From: Brevibacillus sp. SYP-B805
Lineage (GTDB): Bacteria > Bacillota > Bacilli > Brevibacillales > Brevibacillaceae
Reading direction: 5' to 3'
Length of the DNA: 64,000 nt
NCBI RefSeq assembly: GCF_011059135.1
Contig: NZ_JAALGD010000002.1
Location: forward strand, 310,001-374,000
Every line of letters begins with the position of its first letter. Position 1 is the first letter of the stretch. The notes under the pieces were generated by a model that was not told where the DNA came from, did not search any database, and saw only the letters and a list, made by a program, of their open reading frames with translations. Position numbers and translations under genes: made by a program. This document shows positions 35,340-43,866 of the stretch, piece by piece.

Positions 35340-35927
35340 TTATCTCCGCATCAGCCCATACAGGAAGAGGTTATGAATGGGATCTACGAGAGAAACAAGA
35401 TCGTATTTGCACTGCTTCATGACCCAGGACGTGGTTGCCTCGTCCAACGTGCCGAAGATCATCATGCGGGCCATGCGCACATCGGTCTCCGGGCGAAAGG
35501 TTCCTTGTTCGATGCCGGTGCGAATCACATCGTCGATCAGGTTGAAATATTGTTTCAACACCGCGCCGATGCCTTTGCTCACTTCCGGATTGGACTGACG
35601 CAGCTCGATCTGCGTCACTTTCGCCATGTTCGGATCTTTCGCCAACTGGCTCAAATGCGCGTGAACCAGCACGTACAATTTCTCTTCGATCGTTTTCGCC
35701 TCCGCAATGCGTCCGCGGCATGTTTCAATGAACTGTCCCATTTTCTCGTTGAAGAGTGAAATGAGAATGTCATCCTTGTTCTCAAAATAGAGATATATCG
35801 TGCCGTCAGCCACCTTCGCCTCCTTGGCGATGCGCGAAACCTGCGCGTTGTGATACCCGTGTTTCGCAATGACGGCAACTGCTGCATCGATGATGGCCTG
35901 ATACTTTTCCCCCGTTTTTTTCGCCAT
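35340..35927 (-). CDS. fadR: TetR family fatty acid degradation regulator FadR
   Basis: A 195-residue TetR regulator. The N-terminal helix-turn-helix is AIIDAAVAVIAKHGYHNAQV SRIAKEAKVADGTIYLYFENKD. Sequence and position between lcfA and fadB match B. subtilis FadR (YsiA), which represses beta-oxidation genes until long-chain acyl-CoA binds. ATG at 35927 has GGAGGTATAC upstream. A perfect FadR box overlaps its own transcription start, so it should be self-repressed. Confidence 0.93.
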   Translation of the reverse strand: MAKKTGEKYQAIIDAAVAVIAKHGYHNAQVSRIAKEAKVADGTIYLYFENKDDILISLFNEKMGQFIETCRGRIAEAKTIEEKLYVLVHAHLSQLAKDPNMAKVTQIELRQSNPEVSKGIGAVLKQYFNLIDDVIRTGIEQGTFRPETDVRMARMMIFGTLDEATTSWVMKQCKYDLVSLVDPIHNLFLYGLMRR

Positions 35928-35965
35928 GTATACCTCCATTTGATCTTAAGATGACTTATTCGAAC

Positions 35966-35983
35966 TGAATGACTATTCATTCA
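35966..35983 (-). promoter_or_regulatory. FadR operator
   Basis: TGAATGAATAGTCATTCA on the minus strand fits the known Bacillus FadR consensus TGAATGAMTANTCATTCA at every position. It starts eight bases downstream of the fadR -10 box and so covers the likely transcription start. Confidence 0.88.
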
Positions 35984-35990
35984 CAAACCA

Positions 35991-36020
35991 AGTGTAATAC
36001 ATCCTGCTGAAACGTGTCAA
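35991..36020 (-). promoter_or_regulatory. Sigma-A promoter of fadR-fadB-etfBA
   Basis: TTGACA (36015-36020), 18-base spacer, TACACT (35991-35996) on the minus strand, directly upstream of the FadR box. Confidence 0.75.
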
Positions 36021-36080
36021 TCCCTCTCTGTTTTGCAGGATATGTCAGCGGAGAAATGTGTTGAAATGGCGAAGAAAAAG

Positions 36081-36222
36081 TTGGGGCCCCCGCCGGCAGC
36101 AGCAAGAGACCCCACTCGGCACAGAGAGGGCCCCCGCTCGGCGCCGCGATAGCCATCGCCGAGTGGGTTGAGTGATATCTTGCGCCGCGTGGGTGGAGCG
36201 TTCGCTTACGTCGGCGGGGTTT
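36081..36222 (-). repeat. Modular inverted repeat, copy F (long form)
   Basis: On the minus strand it starts AACCCCGCCGACGTAAGCGA and ends GCCGGCGGGGGCCCC. The outer stem has one mismatch. The interior holds CCACCCACGCGGCGC, a second CCCACTCGGCG arm and CGCCGAGCGGGGGCCC, then GTGCCGAGTGGGGTCTCTTG, so the inner module is partly duplicated. It lies between the lcfA terminator and the fadR promoter. Confidence 0.83.
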
Positions 36223-36227
36223 ATAAG

Positions 36228-36266
36228 AAACGGCTTCGCCCCCGTCAGCCTGGAGGCGAAACCGTT
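36228..36266 (-). terminator. Hairpin terminator after lcfA
   Basis: On the minus strand AACGGTTTCGCC pairs with GGCGAAGCCGTT and is followed by TCTTATAAA, right at the edge of repeat copy F. It would cut fadR off from lcfA transcription. Confidence 0.6.
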
Positions 36267-36283
36267 CATGCAGCCACTGCCTG

Positions 36284-37993
36284 TCACGAGGAGGAGCGGG
36301 TTTCCTGTGCCGCCTGCATGCGCTCTTTTTCCTCTTCCTGCAGCTTGCGGCGCAACACCTTGCCGACCATCGTTTTCGGCAGCTCGCTGCGGAACTCGTA
36401 CTGGCGCGGCACCTTGTACGCGGCCAGGCGCTTGCGGCAGTGCTGATCCAGCTCTTCTGCCGTCGTCTCATGGCCTTGTTTCAGCACGATAAACGCTTTT
36501 ACCGTCTCGCCCCGGTACGGATCGGGAACGCCGATCACCGCTGCTTCCTGCACGGCCGGATGCTCGAACAGCACTTCTTCCACCTCGCGCGGATAAATGT
36601 TGTAGCCGCCTGCGATGATCAGATCTTTTTTGCGATCCACGATATAGAAATATCCTTTCTCATCCATGTAAGCCATATCTCCGGTCAAGAGCCAGCCGTC
36701 CTTCAGGGTGGCGGCCGTCTCCTCGGGGCGATTCCAGTAACCGAGCATCACCTGCGGGCCGCTAACTGCCAGTTCCCCGATTTCCCCCTGCGGCAGCTCC
36801 TCGCCGGTCACCGGATCGACGATCTTGCAATCCGTATCCGGCCACGGCAGCCCGATGCTGCCGGAAATGCGATGGCCCCACAGCGGGTTGGAATGGGTTA
36901 CCGGAGATGCTTCCGTCAAGCCGTAACCTTCCACCAGCTTGCCTTTCGTGATCGCTTCAAAACGCTGCTGCACTTCAACCGGCAGCGGTGCGGAACCGCT
37001 TACACAAGCTTCGATGGAAGAGAGATCATATTTCGGCAAATCAGGATGGTTGATCAAGGCGATGTACATCGTCGGCGCTCCCGGAAAAATCGTCGGCTTC
37101 AGCTTGTTGATGGTGGTCAGAATCTGCTTGACGTCAAAGCGGGGGATCAGGATAATTTCGCCGGCCATTTTGATGCCGACGTTCATCACGGCCGTCAAGC
37201 CGTAGACGTGGAACAGCGGCAGGGCTCCCACGATGCGCTCATTGCCGGGCTTCATTTTGTAAAGCACCGCCTGGCACTGGTACGCATTGGCTACGAGGTT
37301 GCGATGCGACAGCATCACCCCCTTGGAGACGCCGGTCGTACCGCCCGTATACTGCAGGAGAGCCAGATCGCGTTCAGGGTCAACCTCCACCTCCACCGGA
37401 TTGGCAGCGCTTTCTTTCAGCAGCGAAAGAAAAGATTCCGTATCGTCTCCATAAGGAATCTGCGGAGGTTTTTGTCCCTGCTTGCGCTGGGCGAGCGGGT
37501 AGAACAGCTTTTTCACAAAGGGAAGAAAATCAGCGACGCTTGTGATGATGATTCGCTTCAGGGGCGTGGATGCCTTGACGCTCCTTACCCTGTTGTAGAG
37601 CATATCCAAGGTGATGATCGTCTCTGCACCCGAGTCGTTCAGCTGATGAATCAGTTCCCGCTCGGTATACAGCGGATTGGTCATCACGACGGTCGCTCCG
37701 GCAAAGAGTGCGCCGTAGAAAGCCACGACAGCTTGCGGGGCATTGGGCAGCATGATCGCGATGCGGTCTCCTTTTTTGACGCCGCGCGCGATCAAGGCAT
37801 GGGCAAACCGGTAGCTCATGGTTAAGAGTTCACCGTATGAGATCCGTTTCCCCATGAAATACAGAGCGGCATGCTGGGGGTAGGCGCTGGCCGCTTCAAC
37901 CAAAAAGTGCGTCAGCGGGACACGGGGGTATTCCAGCGACGCGGGAATTTCAGGCGGGTAGCTGGCAATCCAAGGTTTGGCAACAGACATCAT
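36284..37993 (-). CDS. lcfA: Long-chain fatty acid--CoA ligase
   Basis: A 569-residue adenylate-forming enzyme. The AMP-binding P-loop is LLQYTGGTTGVSKGVMLSHR, followed by GYGLTEASPVTHSN, LLTGDMAYMDEKGYFYIVDRKK and the C-terminal Lys motif ELPKTMVGKVLRRKL. It activates fatty acids for beta-oxidation. It precedes fadR as in the B. subtilis lcfA operon. ATG at 37993 or 37990 follows GGAGAG. Confidence 0.94.
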   Translation of the reverse strand: MMSVAKPWIASYPPEIPASLEYPRVPLTHFLVEAASAYPQHAALYFMGKRISYGELLTMSYRFAHALIARGVKKGDRIAIMLPNAPQAVVAFYGALFAGATVVMTNPLYTERELIHQLNDSGAETIITLDMLYNRVRSVKASTPLKRIIITSVADFLPFVKKLFYPLAQRKQGQKPPQIPYGDDTESFLSLLKESAANPVEVEVDPERDLALLQYTGGTTGVSKGVMLSHRNLVANAYQCQAVLYKMKPGNERIVGALPLFHVYGLTAVMNVGIKMAGEIILIPRFDVKQILTTINKLKPTIFPGAPTMYIALINHPDLPKYDLSSIEACVSGSAPLPVEVQQRFEAITKGKLVEGYGLTEASPVTHSNPLWGHRISGSIGLPWPDTDCKIVDPVTGEELPQGEIGELAVSGPQVMLGYWNRPEETAATLKDGWLLTGDMAYMDEKGYFYIVDRKKDLIIAGGYNIYPREVEEVLFEHPAVQEAAVIGVPDPYRGETVKAFIVLKQGHETTAEELDQHCRKRLAAYKVPRQYEFRSELPKTMVGKVLRRKLQEEEKERMQAAQETRSSS

Positions 37994-38060
37994 GTTCTCT
38001 CCATCCCTTCATGGCTTACCTCTCCCGTACGATCGACATTCATAACCTCTTCCTGCCATT

Positions 38061-38089
38061 ATTGTAGCCGAAAAATTAAAATATTCCAA
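38061..38089 (-). promoter_or_regulatory. Sigma-A promoter of lcfA
   Basis: TTGGAA (38084-38089), 17-base spacer, TACAAT (38061-38066) on the minus strand. No clear FadR box lies here, unlike at fadR. Confidence 0.75.
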
Positions 38090-38189
38090 CAGAATTTGGG
38101 AGTCAACCGATGAAGTTCTCCCCATCGCGCTGACCAGGATGAGGGCGTCGATTCCGCGTCTGGCGCGGCCGGCAAACCATCGGCGCCCG

Positions 38190-39212
38190 TCATTTTCCGT
38201 CTTGCTTGCCGTTTATTTCCTGCATGAGCCGCTTCTGCACCCGCAAACGCTCCGTCTTGGGAACCAGATAGTACCAGCCGCGGATGCCGTTGCGCCAGAT
38301 TCGCTCATCCGTTCCATTCAGCGTGTCCATTTCCAGATGATGCTGCTTCGGATCGTAATAGGTGGCCAACAGCGACGCGATCTCTTCCTCGCTCAAGTCG
38401 GTTTTGACGTGTTTCCCCAGAATCTCCATCAGGGTAAACGCCTTGATGAATGCCTGCAGCGTCTCCCCTTTGCCGGCCAGCGCCTGAAGCACTTCCTGCT
38501 GCCGCTTGATCCTCTCATAATCGCTGTCTTCTTTTCCCAGGTCGCTTTTCCGGTAGCGGACATAATCGAGCGCCTGCTCCCCGTTGAGCGTCTGGAGGCC
38601 GGGATACAGATCGATGTAGGTGTTATCCGTGGGGTCGGTGTATTTCATCCGTTTTTTTACATGTATTTGGACGCCGCCCAGTTCGTCCACGATTTTGCGG
38701 AAGCCGTCGAAGTCGATCTTCATGTAGCGGTCGATGTTCACCTGGAAAAATTGTTCGAGGGAACGCTTCAACAGTTTGGGACCGCCATAGGCAAGAGCAT
38801 GGTTCACCTTGTCATACCCTCTCCCGGGCAGCACCATATAGCTGTCGCGGGGAATGGAGATCAGGTAGGCGCGCCGGTCGGCGGGACGGACCACCGCCAG
38901 AAGCATCGTGTCAGCCCTCGCCCGTTCCCCGTCCCTGCTGTCCGAGCCGATCAACAGCAGCGTGAACGTTTTGAGCGGCTTGGGGCTGGGCAGCAGCTCG
39001 GGAAGCGGCCGGGGCGTCTGTCCAAGGGGCTGGACGGTTGGCGCGTGGATGGGTGTCCGCTCCTCTTCTCCGATGGGCTGAAACCACTCCTGGGTCATCC
39101 GTTTGTAGTGATAGGCGGAGTAGCCGACATAACCGGCTGTTCCCACGAGCAGGAAAAGCACAGCGCACAGCACGATGCGCCTGCCATGGCGCGACAAGAA
39201 TGTTTCCCCCAT
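38190..39212 (-). CDS. LytR-CpsA-Psr family cell-wall polymer ligase
   Basis: A 340-residue protein with one N-terminal membrane anchor (IVLCAVLFLLVGTAGYVGYS) and an extracellular LCP domain: LLIGSDSRDGERARADTMLL, SIPRDSYMVLPGRGYDKVNHA, FDGFRKIVDELGGVQIHV and GEQALDYVRYRKSD. Such enzymes move undecaprenyl-linked glycopolymers onto peptidoglycan. ATG at 39212 follows GGAGGAGG. It marks the left edge of the envelope-glycan block. Confidence 0.92.
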   Translation of the reverse strand: MGETFLSRHGRRIVLCAVLFLLVGTAGYVGYSAYHYKRMTQEWFQPIGEEERTPIHAPTVQPLGQTPRPLPELLPSPKPLKTFTLLLIGSDSRDGERARADTMLLAVVRPADRRAYLISIPRDSYMVLPGRGYDKVNHALAYGGPKLLKRSLEQFFQVNIDRYMKIDFDGFRKIVDELGGVQIHVKKRMKYTDPTDNTYIDLYPGLQTLNGEQALDYVRYRKSDLGKEDSDYERIKRQQEVLQALAGKGETLQAFIKAFTLMEILGKHVKTDLSEEEIASLLATYYDPKQHHLEMDTLNGTDERIWRNGIRGWYYLVPKTERLRVQKRLMQEINGKQDGK

Positions 39213-39370
39213 CAACCGTACCTCCTCCGGTAAAAAAAGCGCTGGCCGACCGCCGCGTTTGCACGCAGCCGGCCCCGTATCGAAAAAGTCCCCATCTTGT
39301 TGAAGCACAGATGGGGACTGTTACCAGTGTGGCCTGTTTGAGGGAAGCTTATACGTGCCGCAGCGGGTTC

Positions 39371-40543
39371 CTAACGCTCTACCACCATCGCCATGCCCAT
39401 GCCGCCGCCGACGCAGAGCGTGGCCAGCCCGCGGGAAACGCCGCGCCGCTTCATTTCATGAATCAGGGATACGACGATGCGGCAGCCTGTCGAGCCGACC
39501 GGATGCCCAAGGGAAATGCCGCTGCCGTTTACATTGGTGATCTCGCGGGGGAGCTCCAGCAGCTTCTCCACCGCCAGATACTGGGCGGCGAACGCTTCGT
39601 TCACTTCGATCAGGCCGATGTCGGCAAGCGACAGCCCCGCTTTTTCCAGCGCCTTTTTCGTGGCCGGCACCGGGCCGTAGCCCATCAGGTCGGGTTCCAC
39701 TCCGGCCCAAGCATACGAGACGATGCGGGCGAGCGGGGTAAGCCCCAGCGCATGGGCGCGGCTTTCCTTCATCAGGATGACGGCAGATGCCCCGTCATTG
39801 ATGCCCGAAGCGTTGCCGGCCGTCACCGTCCCATTGTCACGGAACGCCGGTTTCAGCGCTGCCAGGCTTTCCAGCGTCACGTCGCGGCGGGGATGTTCGT
39901 CGGTCTCCACAAAGACGGTCTCGTTCCGCTTCCGGATCGGGACGGGAATGATCTCTTCCTTGAACGTCCCGCTGTCGATGGCCCGAATCGCATTCCTATG
40001 CGAACGGTACGCCACCTCATCCTGCTCCTCGCGGGTAATGCCATAGCGGTCCGCAAGCCGCTCCGCTGTCTCCCCCATCAGAATCCGGTGATGCGGGTCG
40101 GTGAGCAGTTCCCACATGGCATCCGTCATTTCGCCGTGCATGATCCGTTTGCCCCAGCGTGCGTTTTTCAGCACATAGGGGGCGCTGCTCATGCTTTCCA
40201 CCCCGCCCGCAAGCACCACGTCCCGGTCGCCGAGGGCGATTTGGGCAAAGCCGCTGACGATGGCCTGCATCCCGGATGAACACTGGCGCTGCACGGTAAA
40301 GCCGGTCACCTCTTTCCCCAGCCCCGCATCGATCGCGGCCACGCGCGCGATGTTGGCCTCATCGGAACGCTGAATGCAGTTGCCAAGGATCACCTCGTCA
40401 ATCAATCCGGGATCGATGCCCGCCTTGTCGATCACGCCCCGGATCGTCACTTCCGCCAGTTTGCGAGCGCTTACATCTTTCAGCACACCGCCGAACGAAC
40501 CGATCGGCGTCCGGCCGGCTGCCACAATGACAATCGGTTCCAC
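39371..40543 (-). CDS. Acetyl-CoA C-acetyltransferase (thiolase)
   Basis: A 390-residue thiolase. The acyl-accepting Cys is in [10 protein letters not shown], His in [17 protein letters not shown] and the second Cys in [10 protein letters not shown]. It could condense two acetyl-CoA or cleave 3-ketoacyl-CoA. GTG at 40543 follows GGAGGAAG. It lies close to the fatty acid genes but is separated from them by the LCP gene. Confidence 0.93.
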   Translation of the reverse strand: MEPIVIVAAGRTPIGSFGGVLKDVSARKLAEVTIRGVIDKAGIDPGLIDEVILGNCIQRSDEANIARVAAIDAGLGKEVTGFTVQRQCSSGMQAIVSGFAQIALGDRDVVLAGGVESMSSAPYVLKNARWGKRIMHGEMTDAMWELLTDPHHRILMGETAERLADRYGITREEQDEVAYRSHRNAIRAIDSGTFKEEIIPVPIRKRNETVFVETDEHPRRDVTLESLAALKPAFRDNGTVTAGNASGINDGASAVILMKESRAHALGLTPLARIVSYAWAGVEPDLMGYGPVPATKKALEKAGLSLADIGLIEVNEAFAAQYLAVEKLLELPREITNVNGSGISLGHPVGSTGCRIVVSLIHEMKRRGVSRGLATLCVGGGMGMAMVVER

Positions 40544-40630
40544 CTGCTCTTCCTCCTCTCCCTTGCTTCTTCTCTATCATCGCACAAAGAGGCCTTGGTG
40601 GAAACAGGAAGAAAGCCCCCGGCTCACTCC

Positions 40631-41548
40631 CTATTTCTGCCGCATCTGCAGCGTCACCCACTCGCCGCTCTGCTTTTCTGCAGCCACCGTGAATCCGGCG
40701 CGTCCGTAAGCTTTTTCCACCTTGGGCCGTATCCACTCCACGATGCCGGACAGGATCACACATCCTCCGGGGGCCAGCGTGCGTTCCACAAGGGGCAGCA
40801 TGGCGATCGCTTCGCCTCCGCCGATATTGATCAGGATCAGATCGGCCTGGCCGGGCAGCAGGTCGCCGTCCACCAGGGGATCGCCGATGATGACCGCGAC
40901 CGCCGTGTCCGGCAGGCGATTGTGGGCAAGATTTTGCCCGATCTCACTGCGTGATTGCGGATTGATGTCGATGGCATGGACCGGCGTCGCCGCCCCCTGC
41001 AGGGCGCAGAAAATCGAGAGGATGCCGGAGCCTGCTCCGATGTCCAGCACCCGCTTGCCCGTCACATCCATCTCCTGCAGCAGGAGCAGGATGTCCTGCG
41101 TCGTGCCGTGATAGCCCGTGCCGAAGGCGGCCCCCGGATCGATCCACAGCACGTGCTGTTTGTCGGCAAGCTGCTCCGACGGTGTCCAGGATGGGGCAAT
41201 CGTCCAGCCTCCCACCTGAATCGGGGTGTACGCTTCTTTCCAGGATTCGTTTTCCTCCGCCACCGTCTCCGCCGCGATCAACCGTACGCCTTCGCCCCAC
41301 CCGGCGAGAAACGAGCGCAGGCGGGCTTCGTGCACCGGCGGGGTCTCCGTCAGCGGTTCAAACAGGTAGGCGACGACGGGCCTTTCCTCTATTTCGCGGT
41401 AATCGTATCCGTTCTCCGTCACAAGGACATCGATGTACGGTTCCGTCCAGCCCAAGGTATAGGGACTGTCCAGCACCATGGCGACAAAGGCTTCTTCCAG
41501 CTCATGGGCGACATGCAGGGTATACTTCAACCAGTAACCGGTGCTCAA
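40631..41548 (-). CDS. PrmA-like class I methyltransferase
   Basis: A 305-residue protein with N-terminal PrmA-type segment (YWLKYTLHVAHELEEAFVAM), WIDPGAAFGTGYHGTTQDIL and the SAM-binding motif VLDIGAGSGILSIFC, then LILINIGGGEAI. It resembles ribosomal protein L11 methyltransferase but has NIGGG where PrmA usually has NIL, and it is not near dnaJ where PrmA genes usually lie in Bacillales. It may be a paralogue with another substrate. Start is TTG 41548 with GGAGAG upstream. Confidence 0.75.
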   Translation of the reverse strand: MSTGYWLKYTLHVAHELEEAFVAMVLDSPYTLGWTEPYIDVLVTENGYDYREIEERPVVAYLFEPLTETPPVHEARLRSFLAGWGEGVRLIAAETVAEENESWKEAYTPIQVGGWTIAPSWTPSEQLADKQHVLWIDPGAAFGTGYHGTTQDILLLLQEMDVTGKRVLDIGAGSGILSIFCALQGAATPVHAIDINPQSRSEIGQNLAHNRLPDTAVAVIIGDPLVDGDLLPGQADLILINIGGGEAIAMLPLVERTLAPGGCVILSGIVEWIRPKVEKAYGRAGFTVAAEKQSGEWVTLQMRQK

Positions 41549-41599
41549 TGGGCTTCTCTCCTTTCCATCACTCAGGTAGTCTCTCGTCCGGCTGCATGG

Positions 41600-41605
41600 T
41601 ATGAT
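41600..41605 (+). promoter_or_regulatory. Putative -10 of the small membrane protein gene
   Basis: TATGAT preceded by TGG (extended -10), about 38 bases before the start codon at 41644. Confidence 0.5.
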
Positions 41606-41643
41606 AGAGGGGATGTGACAATCCCCATGGGGAGGAACGTGCC

Positions 41644-41760
41644 ATGTTTGATGAATTCTTTTACCGCCGCCGCAAGAACAGGGCGCTGCTGGTCGTCATG
41701 ATCGGCCTGATGCTGCTTGGCGCGGCGCTGGTCGCTGCCGGGGTTTCCTATCTTTTCTAG
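41644..41760 (+). CDS. Small single-span membrane protein (38 residues)
   Basis: ATG at 41644 with GGGGAGG eight bases upstream encodes MFDEFFYRRRKNRALLVVMI followed by a hydrophobic helix to VSYLF, ending TAG at 41760. A charged, Arg-rich cytoplasmic start before one membrane helix gives N-in topology. The good ribosome binding site, an extended -10 and hydrophobic pattern support a real gene. It precedes csaB by about 70 bases, with a separate csaB promoter between. Confidence 0.6.
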   Translation: MFDEFFYRRRKNRALLVVMIGLMLLGAALVAAGVSYLF

Positions 41761-41765
41761 GTCGC

Positions 41766-41795
41766 TTTACTTCCCTGCGATTCCTCGATTATACT
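41766..41795 (+). promoter_or_regulatory. Putative sigma-A promoter of csaB
   Basis: TTTACT (41766-41771), 18-base spacer, TATACT (41790-41795). Confidence 0.6.
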
Positions 41796-41832
41796 GGAAA
41801 AAGTGTCATTTACATAGAAAGAAGGTTCTCAC

Positions 41833-42936
41833 ATGCCGCGAATTCTCATCTCCGGTTATTACGGTTTCAACAATGCCGGAGACGATGTTGTTCTGTACGG
41901 AATCATCTCCTCGCTTCGACGGGAACAACCGCATATCTCGCTGTCCGTCCTGTCCAACCAGCCCGAGCGTACAGCTGCATTGTTCGGAATAGCGGCCCAC
42001 AACCGTTGGCGCCTGTCTGTGATTTTCCGTGAACTCTCCCGCTGCGATCTCCTGGTGATGGGGGGAGGCACCCTGATGCAGGATGTGACCAGTCCTAGGA
42101 GTGTGCTTTACTATCTGGGGATTGTGACGATGGCCAAAATGCTGGGCAAGCCGGTCGTGTTTTATGCCCAGGGTTTCGGTCCCGTGCTGAAGCCCTTCAG
42201 CCGGTGGATGATCAAGCGGGTGGTCAACCTCGTGGACGTGATCACCGTGCGGGATTTTGAATCGGGGGAAGATTTCAAAGCATGCGGAGTCACCGCGCCG
42301 CTCTATGTCACGGCGGATCCCGCCCTGACGATCCATCCCGATGAGATCGATGCTGAACCGGGTCGCCGAATGCTGGCTTCCCTGTTTTCCGATATGAGCA
42401 AACCGCTCATCGCCTTTTCCGTCCGTAATTGGAAACAGGAAGAGCGTTTCAAACAAGCCATCGCCCGCGCTGCCGACTATTTTGCCGAACAGGGCTGGAA
42501 CGTTCTCTTTCTGCCCATGCATTACCCAAGCGATATCGCTCCCTCCAAGGAGATCATCGGGATGATGGGAAGGCCGGGCGCCCGCATTATCGAGCAGGAA
42601 GTCACGTTTCACGAAATCATGAGCATACTGAAAAACTGCCAGTATGTCGTGGGCATGCGGCTGCATTCGCTGATCCTGGCGTGCATGCTGCAGGTTCCGT
42701 TTACCGGCATCTCCTACGATCCCAAGATCGATCGCTTTGTGGAACGCGCCGGGATGCCCTGCGCCGGTCATATTGTGGATCTGGACAGCGAGGCGCTGCT
42801 GGCGCTGCTGACCGAGCGGACACGCGATCTGGAGCGGGAGCGCGCCATCGTTTCCCGCACTTCCCAGGCGCTCGCCCGGGAAGCAGGCAAAAGCAGCGAG
42901 CTTGTCCTGCAGGCACTCCGAGCCAACCAAAGGTAG
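41833..42936 (+). CDS. csaB: Polysaccharide pyruvyl transferase CsaB
   Basis: A 367-residue protein starting ILISGYYGFNNAGDDVVLYG, the diagnostic CsaB N-terminus, with LLVMGGGTLMQDVTS, FYAQGFGPVLKPFSR and the GMRLHSLILACM block of the pyruvyl-transferase family. CsaB adds ketal pyruvate to secondary cell wall polysaccharide, which SLH-domain S-layer proteins bind. A methyltransferase gene follows 18 bases later. Expected role: S-layer anchoring. Confidence 0.95.
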   Translation: MPRILISGYYGFNNAGDDVVLYGIISSLRREQPHISLSVLSNQPERTAALFGIAAHNRWRLSVIFRELSRCDLLVMGGGTLMQDVTSPRSVLYYLGIVTMAKMLGKPVVFYAQGFGPVLKPFSRWMIKRVVNLVDVITVRDFESGEDFKACGVTAPLYVTADPALTIHPDEIDAEPGRRMLASLFSDMSKPLIAFSVRNWKQEERFKQAIARAADYFAEQGWNVLFLPMHYPSDIAPSKEIIGMMGRPGARIIEQEVTFHEIMSILKNCQYVVGMRLHSLILACMLQVPFTGISYDPKIDRFVERAGMPCAGHIVDLDSEALLALLTERTRDLERERAIVSRTSQALAREAGKSSELVLQALRANQR

Positions 42937-42954
42937 GGAAAGGAGGAATAAAGC

Positions 42955-43806
42955 ATGACGATCGCTGCCCGATTGTTGTGCCAACTCAATAAGCTTTTCC
43001 CCCTCCCCGTCCATCCGTTCAATCTGGCAAACGACGGAAAAATGAGCTATACCGAGTGGCAGTTCGTCAAAGGGGAGCAGACCATTCAGTTCTTTTTACC
43101 CTTCCATACGCAGGAACAGATGTTTACGGACAAAACGGTGCTTGACATCGGCTGCGGCGGCGGGGGCAAGACGTGTTATTACGCCACGTTTCGCCCCAAA
43201 AAGATCATCGGGATCGACGTGGTTCCCCGTTACGCGGAAGAGGGAAACGCGTTCGCCCGCCGGAAAGGGCTGGAAGATATCGCCTCTTTCATGACCGCCG
43301 ATGCCGCCCGGATGCCCTTCGCCGACGAGACGTTTGACACGATCGTCATGAACGATGCGATGGAGCATGTGGAGCAGCCGGAGCAAACGCTTGCCGAATG
43401 CTTCCGCGTGCTGAAGCCGGGCGGACATCTGTACATCAACTTCCCCCCCTATTATCACCCGTACGGGGCCCATCTCTCCGACGTTATCGGCATTCCCTGG
43501 GTCCATTCCCTCTTCTCGGAACAAACCCTGATCGAAGCATACAAGCAGCTGGTCGCTCCCCTGCCGGACGGGCAGGAGCGCATCGCCTTCCGGATCGGCA
43601 GAAAGGCGGACGGCCGGGAGTATTTCTCCTACATCAACCGGATGACGATCGCCCGATTCCGCCGGATTCAGCGCGGCGTGCCGTATCCGGCCGTCTACCA
43701 GAAGGAAGTGCCGTTGCGCCCTCAGGTCGCCGCCCTGGCGAAGCTGCCCGGACTGCGCGAGTATTTGGTCAAAATGGTCGTCTGTGTCTATCAAAAAGAT
43801 CGCTGA
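42955..43806 (+). CDS. Class I SAM-dependent methyltransferase in the glycan cluster
   Basis: A 283-residue protein with motif I VLDIGCGGGGKTCYY, acidic motif IIGIDVVPRYAEEG, TIVMNDAMEHVEQPEQT and RVLKPGGHLYINFPPYY. The family is that of ubiE-like and glycan O-methyltransferases. Being the second gene after csaB suggests methylation of a cell-wall sugar, but the acceptor is unknown. GGAGG stands eight or so bases before ATG 42955. Confidence 0.85.
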   Translation: MTIAARLLCQLNKLFPLPVHPFNLANDGKMSYTEWQFVKGEQTIQFFLPFHTQEQMFTDKTVLDIGCGGGGKTCYYATFRPKKIIGIDVVPRYAEEGNAFARRKGLEDIASFMTADAARMPFADETFDTIVMNDAMEHVEQPEQTLAECFRVLKPGGHLYINFPPYYHPYGAHLSDVIGIPWVHSLFSEQTLIEAYKQLVAPLPDGQERIAFRIGRKADGREYFSYINRMTIARFRRIQRGVPYPAVYQKEVPLRPQVAALAKLPGLREYLVKMVVCVYQKDR

Positions 43807-43811
43807 ACGCG

Positions 43812-43855
43812 AACACCCCCCTCTTTTCCGCAGCGGGAAAAAGGGGGGGTTCTTT
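43812..43855. terminator. Bidirectional intrinsic terminator
   Basis: ACCCCCC.CTTTTCCG (43815-43830) pairs with CGGGAAAAAGGGGGGGT (43834-43850). It serves the methyltransferase gene on the plus strand and possibly the flippase gene on the minus strand. Confidence 0.8.
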
Positions 43856-43866
43856 ATGGCAGTCCG

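Noticed and set aside
36172-36492. Small open frames in repeat copy F
   Set aside because: They lie in the repeat and run antisense into lcfA, with no ribosome binding site or recognisable domain.
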